Below are positions 25,142 through 32,896 of a stretch of DNA of 64,000 nt, piece by piece (positions within the stretch are counted from its first letter, which is position 1; the number at the start of each line of letters is the position of its first letter). The notes under the pieces are model-generated. The model was not told the origin of the DNA and did no database searches. It was given only the letters and a program-made list of their open reading frames with translations. The stretch is from Bradyrhizobium sp. NP1. GTDB taxonomy: Bacteria > Pseudomonadota > Alphaproteobacteria > Rhizobiales > Xanthobacteraceae. The stretch spans positions 3,202,001 through 3,266,000 of the forward strand of contig NZ_CP127385.1 of the NCBI RefSeq assembly GCF_030378205.1, written 5' to 3'. Made by a program: the position numbers and the translations under genes.

Positions 25142-25744
25142 TCATGGTATCCGTCCGTCCTCGCGGTGCTCGTTCATGGGTTGAAAATGGACGCACAGAA
25201 GACCTACGTCCTCTGGCTGAATCGGAACACCGAGGAGCAGGCATTCAACGGCTGAGGGGCCCGTGCTAGGCAGGTTGCCGCACATCTCTCTGCCGAAGTG
25301 CGTGCAGTCCGGGCAAACACCGAACCGCCGATGCGCACCGCCCGTAGCTAGAGTGGACAGCACTTGGTGCAGGGCGCGACGCATCGCAGTTCGCTCTGTC
25401 GCGTCGAGCGAATCCACGGCGCGCACCAGAACTTCGAACGGATCGCGTGCAAGCGCTTTTTTGCCCTTGCTCGTCAGTCGCAGACTTACGCTTCGCCCGT
25501 CCGTCTTGAATGGCTGTCGGACCAGGTACCCACCCGCTTCAAGCGCCTTAATGGCTTGTGTTGCAGTGCCGCGGGTTGTCGCTTGAAATTCCGCGAACGC
25601 CGACGGGGTCCGCGAGAACGGGTTGGCACGTGCGAAGAAGCGGAGCGCCATCCATTGGGCCGGACTGAGTTCACCGTCATAGCCCTCAGCTTGTACGAGC
25701 CGTCCCACCTGCAGCAGGAGCTCTGCCGTTTCGCGCGCTGACAT
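25142..25744 (-). CDS. MarR-family regulator with C-terminal cysteine cluster
   Basis: 200 residues. Residues 25-100 form a MarR winged helix (LSPAQWMALRFFARANPFS, then EFQATTRGTATQAIKALEAGGYLVRQPFKTDGRSVSLRLTSKG). After a linker the tail carries C144PDC147, C155, C168 and C184 (FGVCPDCTHFGREMCGN, VECLLLG, GLLCVHF). Ordinary MarR proteins end near residue 150 without this, so the tail may hold an Fe-S cluster or zinc and act as a redox or metal sensor. First gene of the operon with fdxA. Upstream are two TTTCGAAA-centred sites, likely its own operators, shared with the divergent rpoH-type gene. Confidence 0.9.
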   Translation of the reverse strand: MSARETAELLLQVGRLVQAEGYDGELSPAQWMALRFFARANPFSRTPSAFAEFQATTRGTATQAIKALEAGGYLVRQPFKTDGRSVSLRLTSKGKKALARDPFEVLVRAVDSLDATERTAMRRALHQVLSTLATGGAHRRFGVCPDCTHFGREMCGNLPSTGPSAVECLLLGVPIQPEDVGLLCVHFQPMNEHREDGRIP

Positions 25745-25762
25745 GACTGCCTCTTTGGAAAT

Positions 25763-25788
25763 ATAATAGTGTTTCGAAATTAACTTGA
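25763..25788. promoter_or_regulatory. Putative MarR operator, copy 1
   Basis: 26-bp site, ATAAT-x-GTGTTTCGAAA followed by TTAACTTGA, centred on the palindrome TTTCGAAA. It repeats at 25806-25831 with about 5 differences. It sits immediately upstream of the MarR gene start and touches the TTGACA box of the opposite strand. Confidence 0.65.
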
Positions 25789-25812
25789 CAACCGATCGGA
25801 TGCAGATAATTG
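25785..25812 (+). promoter_or_regulatory. Candidate promoter of the rpoH-type gene
   Basis: TTGACA at 25785-25790, a 17-base spacer, then TAATTG at 25807-25812 as a fair -10. The second operator copy overlaps this -10, so a bound repressor would block it. Transcription would begin some 20-25 bases before the ATG at 25842. Confidence 0.45.
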
Positions 25813-25831
25813 TGTTTCGAAACTAGTTTGA
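25806..25831. promoter_or_regulatory. Putative MarR operator, copy 2
   Basis: Second copy of the 26-bp site: ATAATTGTGTTTCGAAAC and then TAGTTTGA. The start-to-start distance from copy 1 is 43 bases, about four helical turns, so two dimers could bind the same face of the DNA. It lies between the -10 and the ribosome site of the sigma factor gene. Confidence 0.65.
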
Positions 25832-25841
25832 GGGCTTGATC

Positions 25842-26741
25842 ATGGCCCGCAACGCGGCCCTGCCGATCCTTACGGACGAACCCGGCCTCACCCATTATCT
25901 TGAGGAAATTCGGCGGTTCCCGATGTTGGAGCGCCAGGAAGAATACCTACTAGCCAAGCGCTGGCGCGAGCACGGTGATCGCGACGCGGCGCACAAGCTG
26001 GTCACCAGCCATCTGCGGCTCGTGACCAAGATCGCCAGGGACTATCGCGGCTACGGCCTGCCGATCTCTGAGGCGATCTCCGAGGGCAATGTCGGCCTGA
26101 TGCAGGCGGTCGAGCGCTTCGAGCCGGAGAAGGGCTTCCGGTTCGCCACCTACGCCGTGTGGTGGATCAAGGCGGCGATCCAGGAATACATCCTGCGGTC
26201 GTGGTCGCTGGTGAAGATGGGCACCACGGCCAACCAGAAGAAGGTGTTCTTCAACCTGCGCAAGGCCCAGAGCAAAATCTCCGTCCTCAACGATGGCGAT
26301 ATGCAGCTGGACCAGGTGAAGATCATCGCTCGGCGGATCGGCGTCACCGAAACGGATGTGATTTACATGAACCGGCGGCTCGGCGGCGACGCCTCGCTCA
26401 ACGCCGCGATCCGCGAAGACGGCGATTCCGGCGAGTGGCAGGACTGGCTGGTGGACGAATCCACGGACCAGGAGACGACGCTCGCCGCGAGCGAGGAGTT
26501 CGATAACCGCCGCAAGACGCTGTCCAGCGCGCTCATCGTGCTCAACAAGCGCGAGCGGCGCATCTTCGAGACACGACGGCTCGCCGAGGAACAGATCACG
26601 CTCGTGGAGCTGGCCGAGGAATTCGGCGTCTCGCGCGAGCGCGTGCGCCAGATCGAGGTGGGCGCCTTCGCGAAGGTGCAGAACGCAGTGAAGCACCGCG
26701 TCGGGGCGATAGCGACCCCGGAGCCACTCCAGATGCGTTAG
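25842..26741 (+). CDS. rpoH: RNA polymerase sigma-32 factor (RpoH type)
   Basis: 299-residue alternative sigma factor. It has LTHYLEEIRRFPMLERQEEYLLAKRW (region 1.2), LVTSHLRLVTKIARDYRGYGLP (2.1), ISEGNVGLMQAVERFEPEKGFRFATYAVWWIKAAIQEYILRSWS (2.2-2.4), the RpoH-box NQKKVFFNLRKAQ, and region 4.2 TLVELAEEFGVSRERVRQIEVGAF. RpoH factors drive heat-shock and, in rhizobia, oxidative-stress regulons; these bacteria carry several copies. ATG 25842 is preceded by GAGGG. The region just upstream holds the duplicated MarR-type site, implying control by redox or another ligand rather than only by protein folding. Which paralogue this is cannot be told. Confidence 0.95.
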   Translation: MARNAALPILTDEPGLTHYLEEIRRFPMLERQEEYLLAKRWREHGDRDAAHKLVTSHLRLVTKIARDYRGYGLPISEAISEGNVGLMQAVERFEPEKGFRFATYAVWWIKAAIQEYILRSWSLVKMGTTANQKKVFFNLRKAQSKISVLNDGDMQLDQVKIIARRIGVTETDVIYMNRRLGGDASLNAAIREDGDSGEWQDWLVDESTDQETTLAASEEFDNRRKTLSSALIVLNKRERRIFETRRLAEEQITLVELAEEFGVSRERVRQIEVGAFAKVQNAVKHRVGAIATPEPLQMR

Positions 26742-26921
26742 CTTCCAACCCTCTCCCATGGTTGGAGAAACTGACGATGGACGTGTCGTTATGGGTGCGT
26801 TTTACGGCAACCGAGCGACGCGAGAGGGGCGCCGCTCACCGGGTGCTGATCGAGCCCTCGCTCGACGATCCATGCGCGGCACTTTGCATCATCGACCGGG
26901 CGCCTACGCCGCGCGCTGCAG

Positions 26922-27172
26922 ATGGAAAGTTATCCGGCGTTTCATAATGAAGTCGGGGTGCCGATCGTGCGCATTGGTTGCCGCGAGTTCAAGTGCATTG
27001 GGGATATACCGCCGCAAGATCACCCACACATCTACCTAAAGATGGGCGATGCCAGTGAGATCGTCTGCCCCTATTGCTCTACGCTATTCCGGTTCGATCC
27101 GAGCTTGGGCGCACCGAAGCTGACCCGGCAGATTGTGCTTACGGTGATACGGACCGAGTTGAATTGCAGTAA
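26922..27172 (+). pseudogene. NDUFS6-like zinc-finger protein (zf-CHCC), frameshifted
   Basis: From ATG 26922: FHNEVGVPIVRIGCREFKCIG, PPQDHPHIYLKMGD, EIVCPYCSTLFRFDPSLG. Cys25, His36, Cys49 and Cys52 form the zinc site of the small zf-CHCC family (related to complex I NDUFS6). After LG the same frame runs on with unrelated residues to 27365. If one base is restored near 27109 it reads RTEADPADCAYGDTD and stops at 27172, the length expected for the family. A one-base deletion is the simplest explanation. The metal site survives, so a tail-altered product is conceivable. Confidence 0.7.
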
Positions 27173-27306
27173 CGCTGCTTCCTTCGTCATGCCGGCCGCA
27201 GCGCCTTTACGGTTTCGGTACACAGGCTTGACCTTGACGCCCGCGCGTCGCAGGTTTCGGGGCGCCGCGCGCAGCTCGCGCGCCCAACAGATAGGATCTA
27301 TCTTTC

Positions 27307-27489
27307 ATGGCATTCGTGCAGTTCACGCAACCGGACGATCAGCCCATCGTCATCAACACGGATAGGATCGTGACCGCCACACCACTGCCTGACGGACAAG
27401 GCACGCGCATCACCTTGAACAACGGTGGCTATGAGGACGTGAAGCAACTCATCGCTGACGTGCTGCGGCAGTTGAACATAAGCGCGTAG
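27307..27489 (+). CDS. Small hypothetical protein
   Basis: 60 residues: MAFVQFTQPDDQPIVINTDR, IVTATPLPDGQGTRITLNNG, GYEDVKQLIADVLRQLNISA. It reads as a small strand-rich domain followed by one helix. Short proteins starting in this way are, in my memory, conserved in Rhizobiales; no function is known. No strong ribosome site; the even pattern of hydrophobic residues supports it. Confidence 0.65.
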   Translation: MAFVQFTQPDDQPIVINTDRIVTATPLPDGQGTRITLNNGGYEDVKQLIADVLRQLNISA

Positions 27490-27583
27490 GCTCAGGACAT
27501 CGCCGCCTGGGCGAACCATTCCGCCGATCAAGTGAGATCGTGCACTTTTCTTGAGTGTCAGCGCTGAGGTCGTGCGACAGCCG

Positions 27584-28096
27584 TTACCGACCGGCTCGCC
27601 ACGCGGTTAGGCGCGGGATCCAACGCGGCACATTGATGCGCAACGCTTCGTATTCCGCCCTGAATGACTTCTTTAGCGTCGGCTCTTCGTAGCCCACGAC
27701 AAACAAGTGGCAGACGAGCCAGAAGACCACGCCGTAGGCGAACAGCCGCCAATCGCCGAACAGGACCGCTTGGCCGAAAATGACGGCGGCAACCGCCAGG
27801 TAGATTGGATTGCGCACATACCGATAGAGGCCGGTAACGACTAGATGTTGGGTCGGGGCGATCGGCGCCGGCGTGCCGAGCCCCTGCAGCGCGAAACGCG
27901 CGAATGAATCCACGAGCCCGGCTACGCCGGCAAGAATGAGCGCGGCGCCGACGAAGCGCGTGAGCTCGACGCCGAGAAACGACAACCTGAACTCCCAGCG
28001 CGAAATCCACCACGGGACCAGCCCGGCCACCACGCAGGGCGCGAACACGAAGAAAATGGCGGTGCCGATGACGGCGGCGGTTCTTCGCATGGACAC
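27584..28096 (-). CDS. Isoprenylcysteine carboxyl methyltransferase-like membrane protein
   Basis: 170 residues with about four to five membrane helices. The signature is in TQHLVVTGLYRYVRNPIYLAVAAVIFGQA (conserved GLYRYVRNPIYL) followed by FLVCHLFV-like VFWLVCHLFVVGYEEPTLKKSFRAEYEALRINVPRWIPR (conserved E-x2-L...YY-like region). That places it in the ICMT/PEMT methyltransferase family of membrane enzymes. The bacterial substrates are mostly lipids or unknown. It is a lone gene facing the small gene at 27307. Confidence 0.85.
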   Translation of the reverse strand: MSMRRTAAVIGTAIFFVFAPCVVAGLVPWWISRWEFRLSFLGVELTRFVGAALILAGVAGLVDSFARFALQGLGTPAPIAPTQHLVVTGLYRYVRNPIYLAVAAVIFGQAVLFGDWRLFAYGVVFWLVCHLFVVGYEEPTLKKSFRAEYEALRINVPRWIPRLTAWRAGR

Positions 28097-28294
28097 GATC
28101 CGTTCCCTGCTATTCTAGCACTCCGCACCGGGAGCGTATCAGGCCCGATGTCGCAGTTGGGTCAGACTCGGTAATGCTCTGATCGGGCAAATGTTTTCCG
28201 CTTTCGCCGGAAGCGGACATGGCGATCGGCGCGCCTACGGCGTTGGGCCGGCAACTGCGGCGTGATTCAAGCCTCCAAAGCGGGAGGCCGGATC

Positions 28295-28630
28295 GTGCGC
28301 TACGAACTCTCAGACGGTGAATGGGCAACCATCAGACCGATGTTGCCGAACAAGGCCCGCGGCGTGCCGCGGGTAGATGATAAGCGTATCTTGAATGGCA
28401 TCTTTTGGGTGCTGCGGTCCGGTGCGCCGTGGCGCGATCTACCGATCGCCTTCGGTCCCTACACCACTTGCTACAACCGCTTTGTGCGCTGGCGTCGTGC
28501 CGGGGTCTGGAGCCGGATCATTGACGCGCTCGCTGCCGCCCATGATGCCGCCGTCCAAACGATCGACACGTCTATCGTGCGCGTGCACCAACACGGTGCA
28601 TGTCTCGCCCGAAACAAGAGGCAGGCCAAC
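28295..28630 (+). mobile_element. IS5-family transposase, 3'-truncated remnant
   Basis: From GTG 28295: YELSDGEWATIRPMLPNKARG, then LNGIFWVLRSGAPWRDLPIAFGPYTTCYNRFVRWRRAGVW, ALAAAHDAAVQTIDTSIVRVHQHGACLARNK. This is the N-terminal domain of the IS5 family (IS1031-like group), ending with the first catalytic Asp region (TIDTSIVRVHQHG). After about 28620 the homology stops and the frame closes at 28663. The other catalytic residues and the right end are gone. Confidence 0.8.
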
Positions 28631-28646
28631 CGAAGTTGGTTGGCAG

Positions 28647-28859
28647 CTATTCCGCGGCCTTGACCCGGTTCTCCGCCGCAACTTCCGCGTCGATCCGCTT
28701 CGTCAGTTCGATCCGGCGCTCGATCGCCTTGATCCGCCGATCTTTCAACATGAAGTCGGGCCGAGCGCGCAGTTCGGCCAGATACGACCCCAACGTTTCC
28801 ACGTCCGCGGAAAGGTCCGGCTCGTCGTCCAGTATCATGGACAGCCTGCCTGCTGTCAT
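28647..28859 (-). CDS. Small hypothetical protein
   Basis: 70 residues: MTAGRLSMILDDEPDLSADV, ETLGSYLAELRARPDFMLKD, RRIKAIERRIELTKRIDAEV. Mostly helical, likely coiled. GGGAGGT lies 9 bases upstream of the ATG on the minus strand, a good start. It sits where the IS5 remnant breaks off and beside a sirtuin fragment, so it may be a resident gene that survived rearrangement. No family recognised. Confidence 0.55.
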   Translation of the reverse strand: MTAGRLSMILDDEPDLSADVETLGSYLAELRARPDFMLKDRRIKAIERRIELTKRIDAEVAAENRVKAAE

Positions 28860-28908
28860 CGAAGAACACCTCCCTTACCCGCAATAACTATCCCGCGCGC
28901 AGGTCAAG

Positions 28909-29113
28909 CAGCGGCCCTACGCCGTACCGATTTCCAAGACAACTTGACCCGTCTCAACGCCGGCTGGGCCGCCCTGGAAGCCGCCGCCTTGCCGGATGTC
29001 GACGCCGAGCTCGACCTTATTGCCCGTCCTGTGGACGCACCATGAAGCCCGACGTGGTGTTCTTCGGCGAAAACGTCCCTTGGGACCGGGTGGTCCGGGA
29101 GCAGGGCCCCATT
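28909..29113 (+). pseudogene. Sirtuin (Sir2-type NAD-dependent deacetylase) fragment
   Basis: One frame reads DNLTRLNAGWAALEAAALPDVDAELD; one base shift later the DNA reads CPSCGRTMKPDVVFFGENVPWDRV. In bacterial sirtuins the second zinc CxxC is followed by G...KPDVVFFGENVP, so this is the middle of such a gene. Neither the N-terminal NAD-binding GAGIS nor the C-terminal part is present, and the two pieces are out of frame. It is a fossil between IS5 remnant and spacer. Confidence 0.65.
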
Positions 29114-29196
29114 CAGGGGCTCGTTTTTCCTCTGCACGAGACTCACTTTCCGCTGCAATACGCACGCAAGAAGGGAACATGACCCCCGACGCGCGA

Positions 29197-29220
29197 TTCG
29201 CGTAAGGTTCATTATGCGAA
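29197..29220. other. dif-like palindrome, possible recombinase site
   Basis: 24-bp inverted repeat: arms TTCGCGTAA and TTATGCGAA around the 6-base spacer GGTTCA, 8 of 9 arm positions symmetric. The layout of 9-11-base arms with TAA/TTA at the inner edge and a 6-base centre is that of XerC/XerD-type (dif, pdif) and some tyrosine recombinase core sites. It lies in an empty spacer amid mobile remnants. No recombinase gene is near. Confidence 0.4.
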
Positions 29221-29359
29221 CTTCGGCGAGAAAACCCGCCAATTCGCTCGTCTTCCGATTTTGAGACCAACCTGCCAACAAGTGCCAGGGAAGCGAGAGA
29301 GCTCAGTGGCCATTTGAGCGTGCCGTTGTCAAAGCGCTCGCCGCGAAGGGTGCGCGTGC

Positions 29360-29749
29360 TCAATCACGTCGATATGCGTTGAGCGAAAGAAAGGCGCCGA
29401 GCCCCATGAGGACGATGGCTCCTGCAATGATCGCGCCGGTGATCTGGCCAATTCCGGCGGCAATCGCGGCGAGTCCGGTTGGAAAGAGCATTCGGGCAAG
29501 GCCACCCAGGACGAACAGCCAGCCAAGGATGGTCACAAGCACCGGCCATCCATTCGTCCAGCGATTGTGAACGCGCACAATGGCAAGCCCAGCCACGAAC
29601 AAGAGGATGCCAGAGACGAAGATGAGCGCAGGGTCGCGGGAAACCTGTTCCGCCAACGCAGAGAACGAGCCAATGTTCAGCAACATGCCGGCAGCGATGG
29701 CGACAAGGGTGGGACCGATCAGGCCGGCGATCGTTTTCGAGGTGGTCAT
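29360..29749 (-). CDS. Small integral membrane protein
   Basis: 129 residues with four predicted helices: IAGLIGPTLVAIAAGMLLNI, ALIFVSGILLFVAGLAIV, GWPVLVTILGWLFVLGGLARML, and AAIAAGIGQITGAIIAGAIVLMGLG. Charged loops R-VHNRWTNGWPV lie between helices 2 and 3. No domain name comes to mind; it may be a minor membrane or envelope protein. The gene is 30 bases downstream of no partner on its strand apart from pcm at 29780, which precedes it, so a pcm operon is possible. Confidence 0.75.
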   Translation of the reverse strand: MTTSKTIAGLIGPTLVAIAAGMLLNIGSFSALAEQVSRDPALIFVSGILLFVAGLAIVRVHNRWTNGWPVLVTILGWLFVLGGLARMLFPTGLAAIAAGIGQITGAIIAGAIVLMGLGAFLSLNAYRRD

Positions 29750-29779
29750 CTATGCTCCGTTACGGATGCGCGACCCGGC

Positions 29780-30460
29780 TTATGATAAGCTTGGTTCAGT
29801 CCCGTCGAGTTGAGAGAATCGGACGGACAGAATCTCTTTCATCGTCATTCTGCCGTTGGCGAGCTTCTCGGCCACAATGAGCTGCTGCGTATTGGGCAGG
29901 CCGGCCGGTATCACCATTTTCCCACCCGCTTTCAATTGGTGGATCAGCGGAGGAGGAATCAGATCGGGAGCGGCCGTCACGATCACTTTGTCAAAGGGGG
30001 CGTGCTCTGACCAACCGTGATAGCCATTGGCAATCTTGAGTTCGACATTGCTGCAGCCCTGCTGTCGGAGTCGTTGTTTCGCCGCTTGGCCAAGCTCTTC
30101 GATGATTTCAATGGAGTATACTCTGCGGGCCAGCTGCGCGAGGATAGCGGCCTGATAGCCAAGACCGGTACCGATTTCGAGAACGCTGTCGTCGGCCTTG
30201 ATGTCGAGCAGATCGGTCATTAAGGCGACGACAAAGGGCTGCGAGATGGTCTTCGCAAAGCCGATTGGAAGTGGAATATTTTCATACGCGTAGGGCTGAA
30301 GTTCGATTGGCACAAACTCATGCCGCGGCACCTTGCACATGGCCATCATGACGCGTTCGTCTAGCGCATTCTTGCCGATCGCGTCGCGCAGCTGAAAGGC
30401 GCTGGCGGCGATGACCGCGAGCATGTGTCTACGCAGGGGCTCAAGGTCTTCTGCTCGCAT
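29780..30460 (-). CDS. pcm: Protein-L-isoaspartate O-methyltransferase
   Basis: 226-residue SAM-dependent repair enzyme that methylates isoaspartyl residues. Present: the N-terminal helices (HMLAVIAASAFQLRD), VPRHEFVP, PIGFAKTISQPFVVALMTDLLDIK, SAM motif I VLEIGTGLGYQAAILAQLA, SIEIIEELGQAAKQRL, motif II-like PFDKVIVTAAPDLIPPPLIHQLKAGGKMVIPAGLP. The ATG at 30460 matches the family start; a TTG two codons earlier is also open. An N-terminal fragment of a near copy is found at 4612-4825. Followed by a small membrane protein and preceded by the amidase gene on the same strand. Confidence 0.95.
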   Translation of the reverse strand: MRAEDLEPLRRHMLAVIAASAFQLRDAIGKNALDERVMMAMCKVPRHEFVPIELQPYAYENIPLPIGFAKTISQPFVVALMTDLLDIKADDSVLEIGTGLGYQAAILAQLARRVYSIEIIEELGQAAKQRLRQQGCSNVELKIANGYHGWSEHAPFDKVIVTAAPDLIPPPLIHQLKAGGKMVIPAGLPNTQQLIVAEKLANGRMTMKEILSVRFSQLDGTEPSLS

Positions 30461-30521
30461 TGGCAACTTTCACGGGCACGCGATCGGAAAGCTTGTCCTA
30501 CTGATGTTCCGGCCGAGCCGC

Positions 30522-31850
30522 TTACACCGTCGTCATCTCGCGCCTGAGCTGGGGGGCGAAGATGGTCTTGGGTATCAGCGCGTGGACGCCGCGCACGATG
30601 TCCACCACTTGGGTCACGCGAAAGCTCACCGCAACGCTGCACAGCGCGTAGGCGTCGAGCTCGCTGAGCTTCGCCCGAGTCGCCACAAACTTGATCGCGT
30701 TGCGCGCTGCGAGGGTCATCGCCGCGTTCAGGTCTTTGTCGAGGCCGATGATAATCCAGTGCGAGTCTGTCTCGGCCACCGGCCAAGCCAGGTTCTTCTG
30801 CTTGCGCAGAATGACCTGGATGCGCAGCTCCTTCATGCGCGTCTCAAGGGCCGTAAGCGAGATCTCGCCGTCGCCCTGCACCGCATGGCTGTCGCCCGTA
30901 TAGATCAGCGCGCCAGGCTTCCATACCGGGATGTAGAGCGTCGAGCCTTCGGACAACTCGCTGAGATCGAGATTGCCCGCGTGCGGACCCGGCGGCACCG
31001 AGCTCGTGACGCCGGGACTCAAGGGCGGGAAATAGCCGTCGGGTGGCGCAACCCCCAAGGTGCCCTGGAAGGGCTTCAACGGAATGGTGATGTTGGGCAT
31101 GAACTTGCCCTTCATCGCGCGGAGGTCGAGATCGACATACTTGACCTGCCCCTGCGCGTAGTCCTGCGGCAGCAGGCCGGTCCCCAGCGAGCCCGGATTG
31201 TTGAAGACGGCGCCCCATTCGTAGGGACGGATCCGCTCGTAGCGGATCTCCAACACGTCGCCCGGCTCGGCCTTATTCACGGCGATCGGTCCGATGATCG
31301 AATGTGGGCCTCTGCCTGGATTACTAACGCGCAGCTTCGCAAGCGTGTCGACCGTTACGCCCGGCTGCATTTCGTTGAGGAAATGCGACCACGTATCGGG
31401 AAAGCTGATGACATCGCCCGAATCGATCGTGAGGATGGGCGCCAAATTGGCGTCGTAGACGCCGAGCTGCACCGTCTCCTTGGTCGAGGGAACCACGTGC
31501 ACAAGGCCTCCACGATGGGATTCGCGCTTCCGCGCCGTGCCGGACTCTTGCGCCCGCGCTAGCCTCGCGAACCATGGCTCGACCGCGGCGAGCGCACCCA
31601 TGAAGCTACTTGCTTGCAGGAACTTACGGCGCCAATGGCCGCGCGCCGACAGATAGCCGTCGAGAGTCTCCTGATCGACCTCGTCCATATGGAGGAGGGC
31701 ATCTGAGGCGCGATTGTTGAAGGCGGCATCCTTGATATCCTCGCGGATGATGCCCGTGCCTTTCTCGTCGCCGCAGCCGAAAAGATTGGCGCAGGCGTGA
31801 TGGTGAGGATGCTGGGCGTGCTCAATTCCGTCGCCGTGGGTCTCCGACAT
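30522..31850 (-). CDS. Acetamidase/formamidase family protein with odd N-terminal extension
   Basis: 442 residues. The body from about residue 105 has the FmdA/AmdA pattern (HRGGLVHVVPSTKETVQLGVYDANLAPILTIDSGDVISFPDTWSHF, HSIIGPIAVNKAEPGDVLEIRYERIRPYEWGAV, KPFQGTLGVAPPDG, PPGPHAGNLDL, IYTGDSHAVQGDGEIS), releasing ammonia from amides. The N-terminus is unusual: about 70 residues with a His-rich stretch and Cys20/Cys26 precede a Tat-like RRKFLQASSFMGALAAV at 74-90. Whether the twin arginine works so far inside is doubtful. The export site and substrate are uncertain. Its stop is 60 bases before pcm. Confidence 0.9.
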   Translation of the reverse strand: MSETHGDGIEHAQHPHHHACANLFGCGDEKGTGIIREDIKDAAFNNRASDALLHMDEVDQETLDGYLSARGHWRRKFLQASSFMGALAAVEPWFARLARAQESGTARKRESHRGGLVHVVPSTKETVQLGVYDANLAPILTIDSGDVISFPDTWSHFLNEMQPGVTVDTLAKLRVSNPGRGPHSIIGPIAVNKAEPGDVLEIRYERIRPYEWGAVFNNPGSLGTGLLPQDYAQGQVKYVDLDLRAMKGKFMPNITIPLKPFQGTLGVAPPDGYFPPLSPGVTSSVPPGPHAGNLDLSELSEGSTLYIPVWKPGALIYTGDSHAVQGDGEISLTALETRMKELRIQVILRKQKNLAWPVAETDSHWIIIGLDKDLNAAMTLAARNAIKFVATRAKLSELDAYALCSVAVSFRVTQVVDIVRGVHALIPKTIFAPQLRREMTTV

Positions 31851-32275
31851 GATGACCCCCTAAGAAAGCGTCCGCGCGCCACGCGGCGTCAGTGGACCGC
31901 GACCTGCGCTCACTCACTGTCAAGCAACGTGCCATGGAAACGCCGCCTTGCCTGGCTCGATGGGCAGATGGCGGAGTGATCGCGGCCTCTCACAAAGCTC
32001 ACGTCGCTTTGGCGTACCGAGAAAGGTTTCAGTACCACGTGACTCGCCCCCCGTCGACATTGAGGTGGTCGCCGGTGGTTTCCCGTTCGTGGTGGACAGG
32101 TTCGGCTCCGCCCGTGCATGACGTCTAGCTCTGTTCGTTCCAAGAGCTACCGTCGAAGGTTAGGCCGGACGTGTCTAGCGCTGGCCTCGACCGCCGCTGC
32201 CGCCTGTGGTGGGTTGCAATCACCTTCTGGTGGCCTACCATGGATAGCGTTGCCCCACCTTGAAGGAGCGCAGCC
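31851..32275. other. Intergenic stretch, trace of an SDR C-terminus
   Basis: About 425 bases. On the minus strand near 32035-32095 a short frame reads TTGDHLNVDGGRVTWY then stop, like the last residues of a short-chain dehydrogenase (TG..LNVDGG). Only some 20-30 codons survive, so I do not list it as a gene. Nothing else found. Confidence 0.5.
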
Positions 32276-32761
32276 ATGGAACTCACCGTGGTGCCCATCG
32301 TCAAGCCGGACGCCGCCAACTTCATCTTTGGCCAGTCGCATTTCATCAAGACCGTGGAAGACCTCCACGAGGCGCTGGTGGGCGCGGTTCCGGGCATCCG
32401 CTTCGGGTTGGCCTTCTGCGAGGCCTCCGGTAAGCGGCTGGTGCGCTGGTCGGGCAATGACGAAGCCGCCCTCGCCCTCGCACGCGACAACGCATTGGCC
32501 ATCGGCGCCGGCCACGCTTTCCTGATCTTCCTGGGCGACGGATTTTTTCCCGTCAACGTGCTGGCTGCTGTGCGCGCCGTGCCGGAGGTCTGCCGCATCT
32601 ATTGCGCGACGGCCAACCCGACACAGGTGATCGTCGCGCAAACGGAGCTGGGCCGCGGCGTGCTCGGCGTGGTGGATGGCGCCTCGCCGCTGGGCGTCGA
32701 AACCGACGCCGACATTGCGTGGCGGAAAGACCTGCTGCGCAAGATCGGCTACAAGCTGTAG
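32276..32761 (+). CDS. Adenosine-specific kinase family protein
   Basis: 161 residues of the PF04008-type family: MELTVVPIVKPDAANFIFGQSHFIKTVEDLHEALV, PGIRFGLAFCEASGKRLVRWSGND, ALARDNALAIGAGHAFLIFLGDGFFPVNVLAAVRAVPEVCRIYCATANP, QVIVAQTELGRGVLGVVDGASPLGVETD, WRKDLLRKIGYKL. A Pyrobaculum member was reported to bind and phosphorylate adenosine; the role in bacteria is unproven. Complete length and a GAAGGAG-like site upstream. Standing 135 bases before the OsmC gene. Confidence 0.9.
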   Translation: MELTVVPIVKPDAANFIFGQSHFIKTVEDLHEALVGAVPGIRFGLAFCEASGKRLVRWSGNDEAALALARDNALAIGAGHAFLIFLGDGFFPVNVLAAVRAVPEVCRIYCATANPTQVIVAQTELGRGVLGVVDGASPLGVETDADIAWRKDLLRKIGYKL

Positions 32762-32896
32762 TGGCTGGATGAAGCCGAAGTCGACAGGCCTGCACGGACA
32801 ACACGGCGAGCCCAACGCCGTCAACTCGATCGCCAGACGCCCGGCTCGTTCGCGTATACCTGAGGTCGTGAACGGCGCGTATTCCAGGAGGTTTGC

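Noticed and set aside
32035..32095. SDR C-terminal trace (NVDGG)
   Set aside because: Only some 20-30 codons, no start and no other SDR motif.
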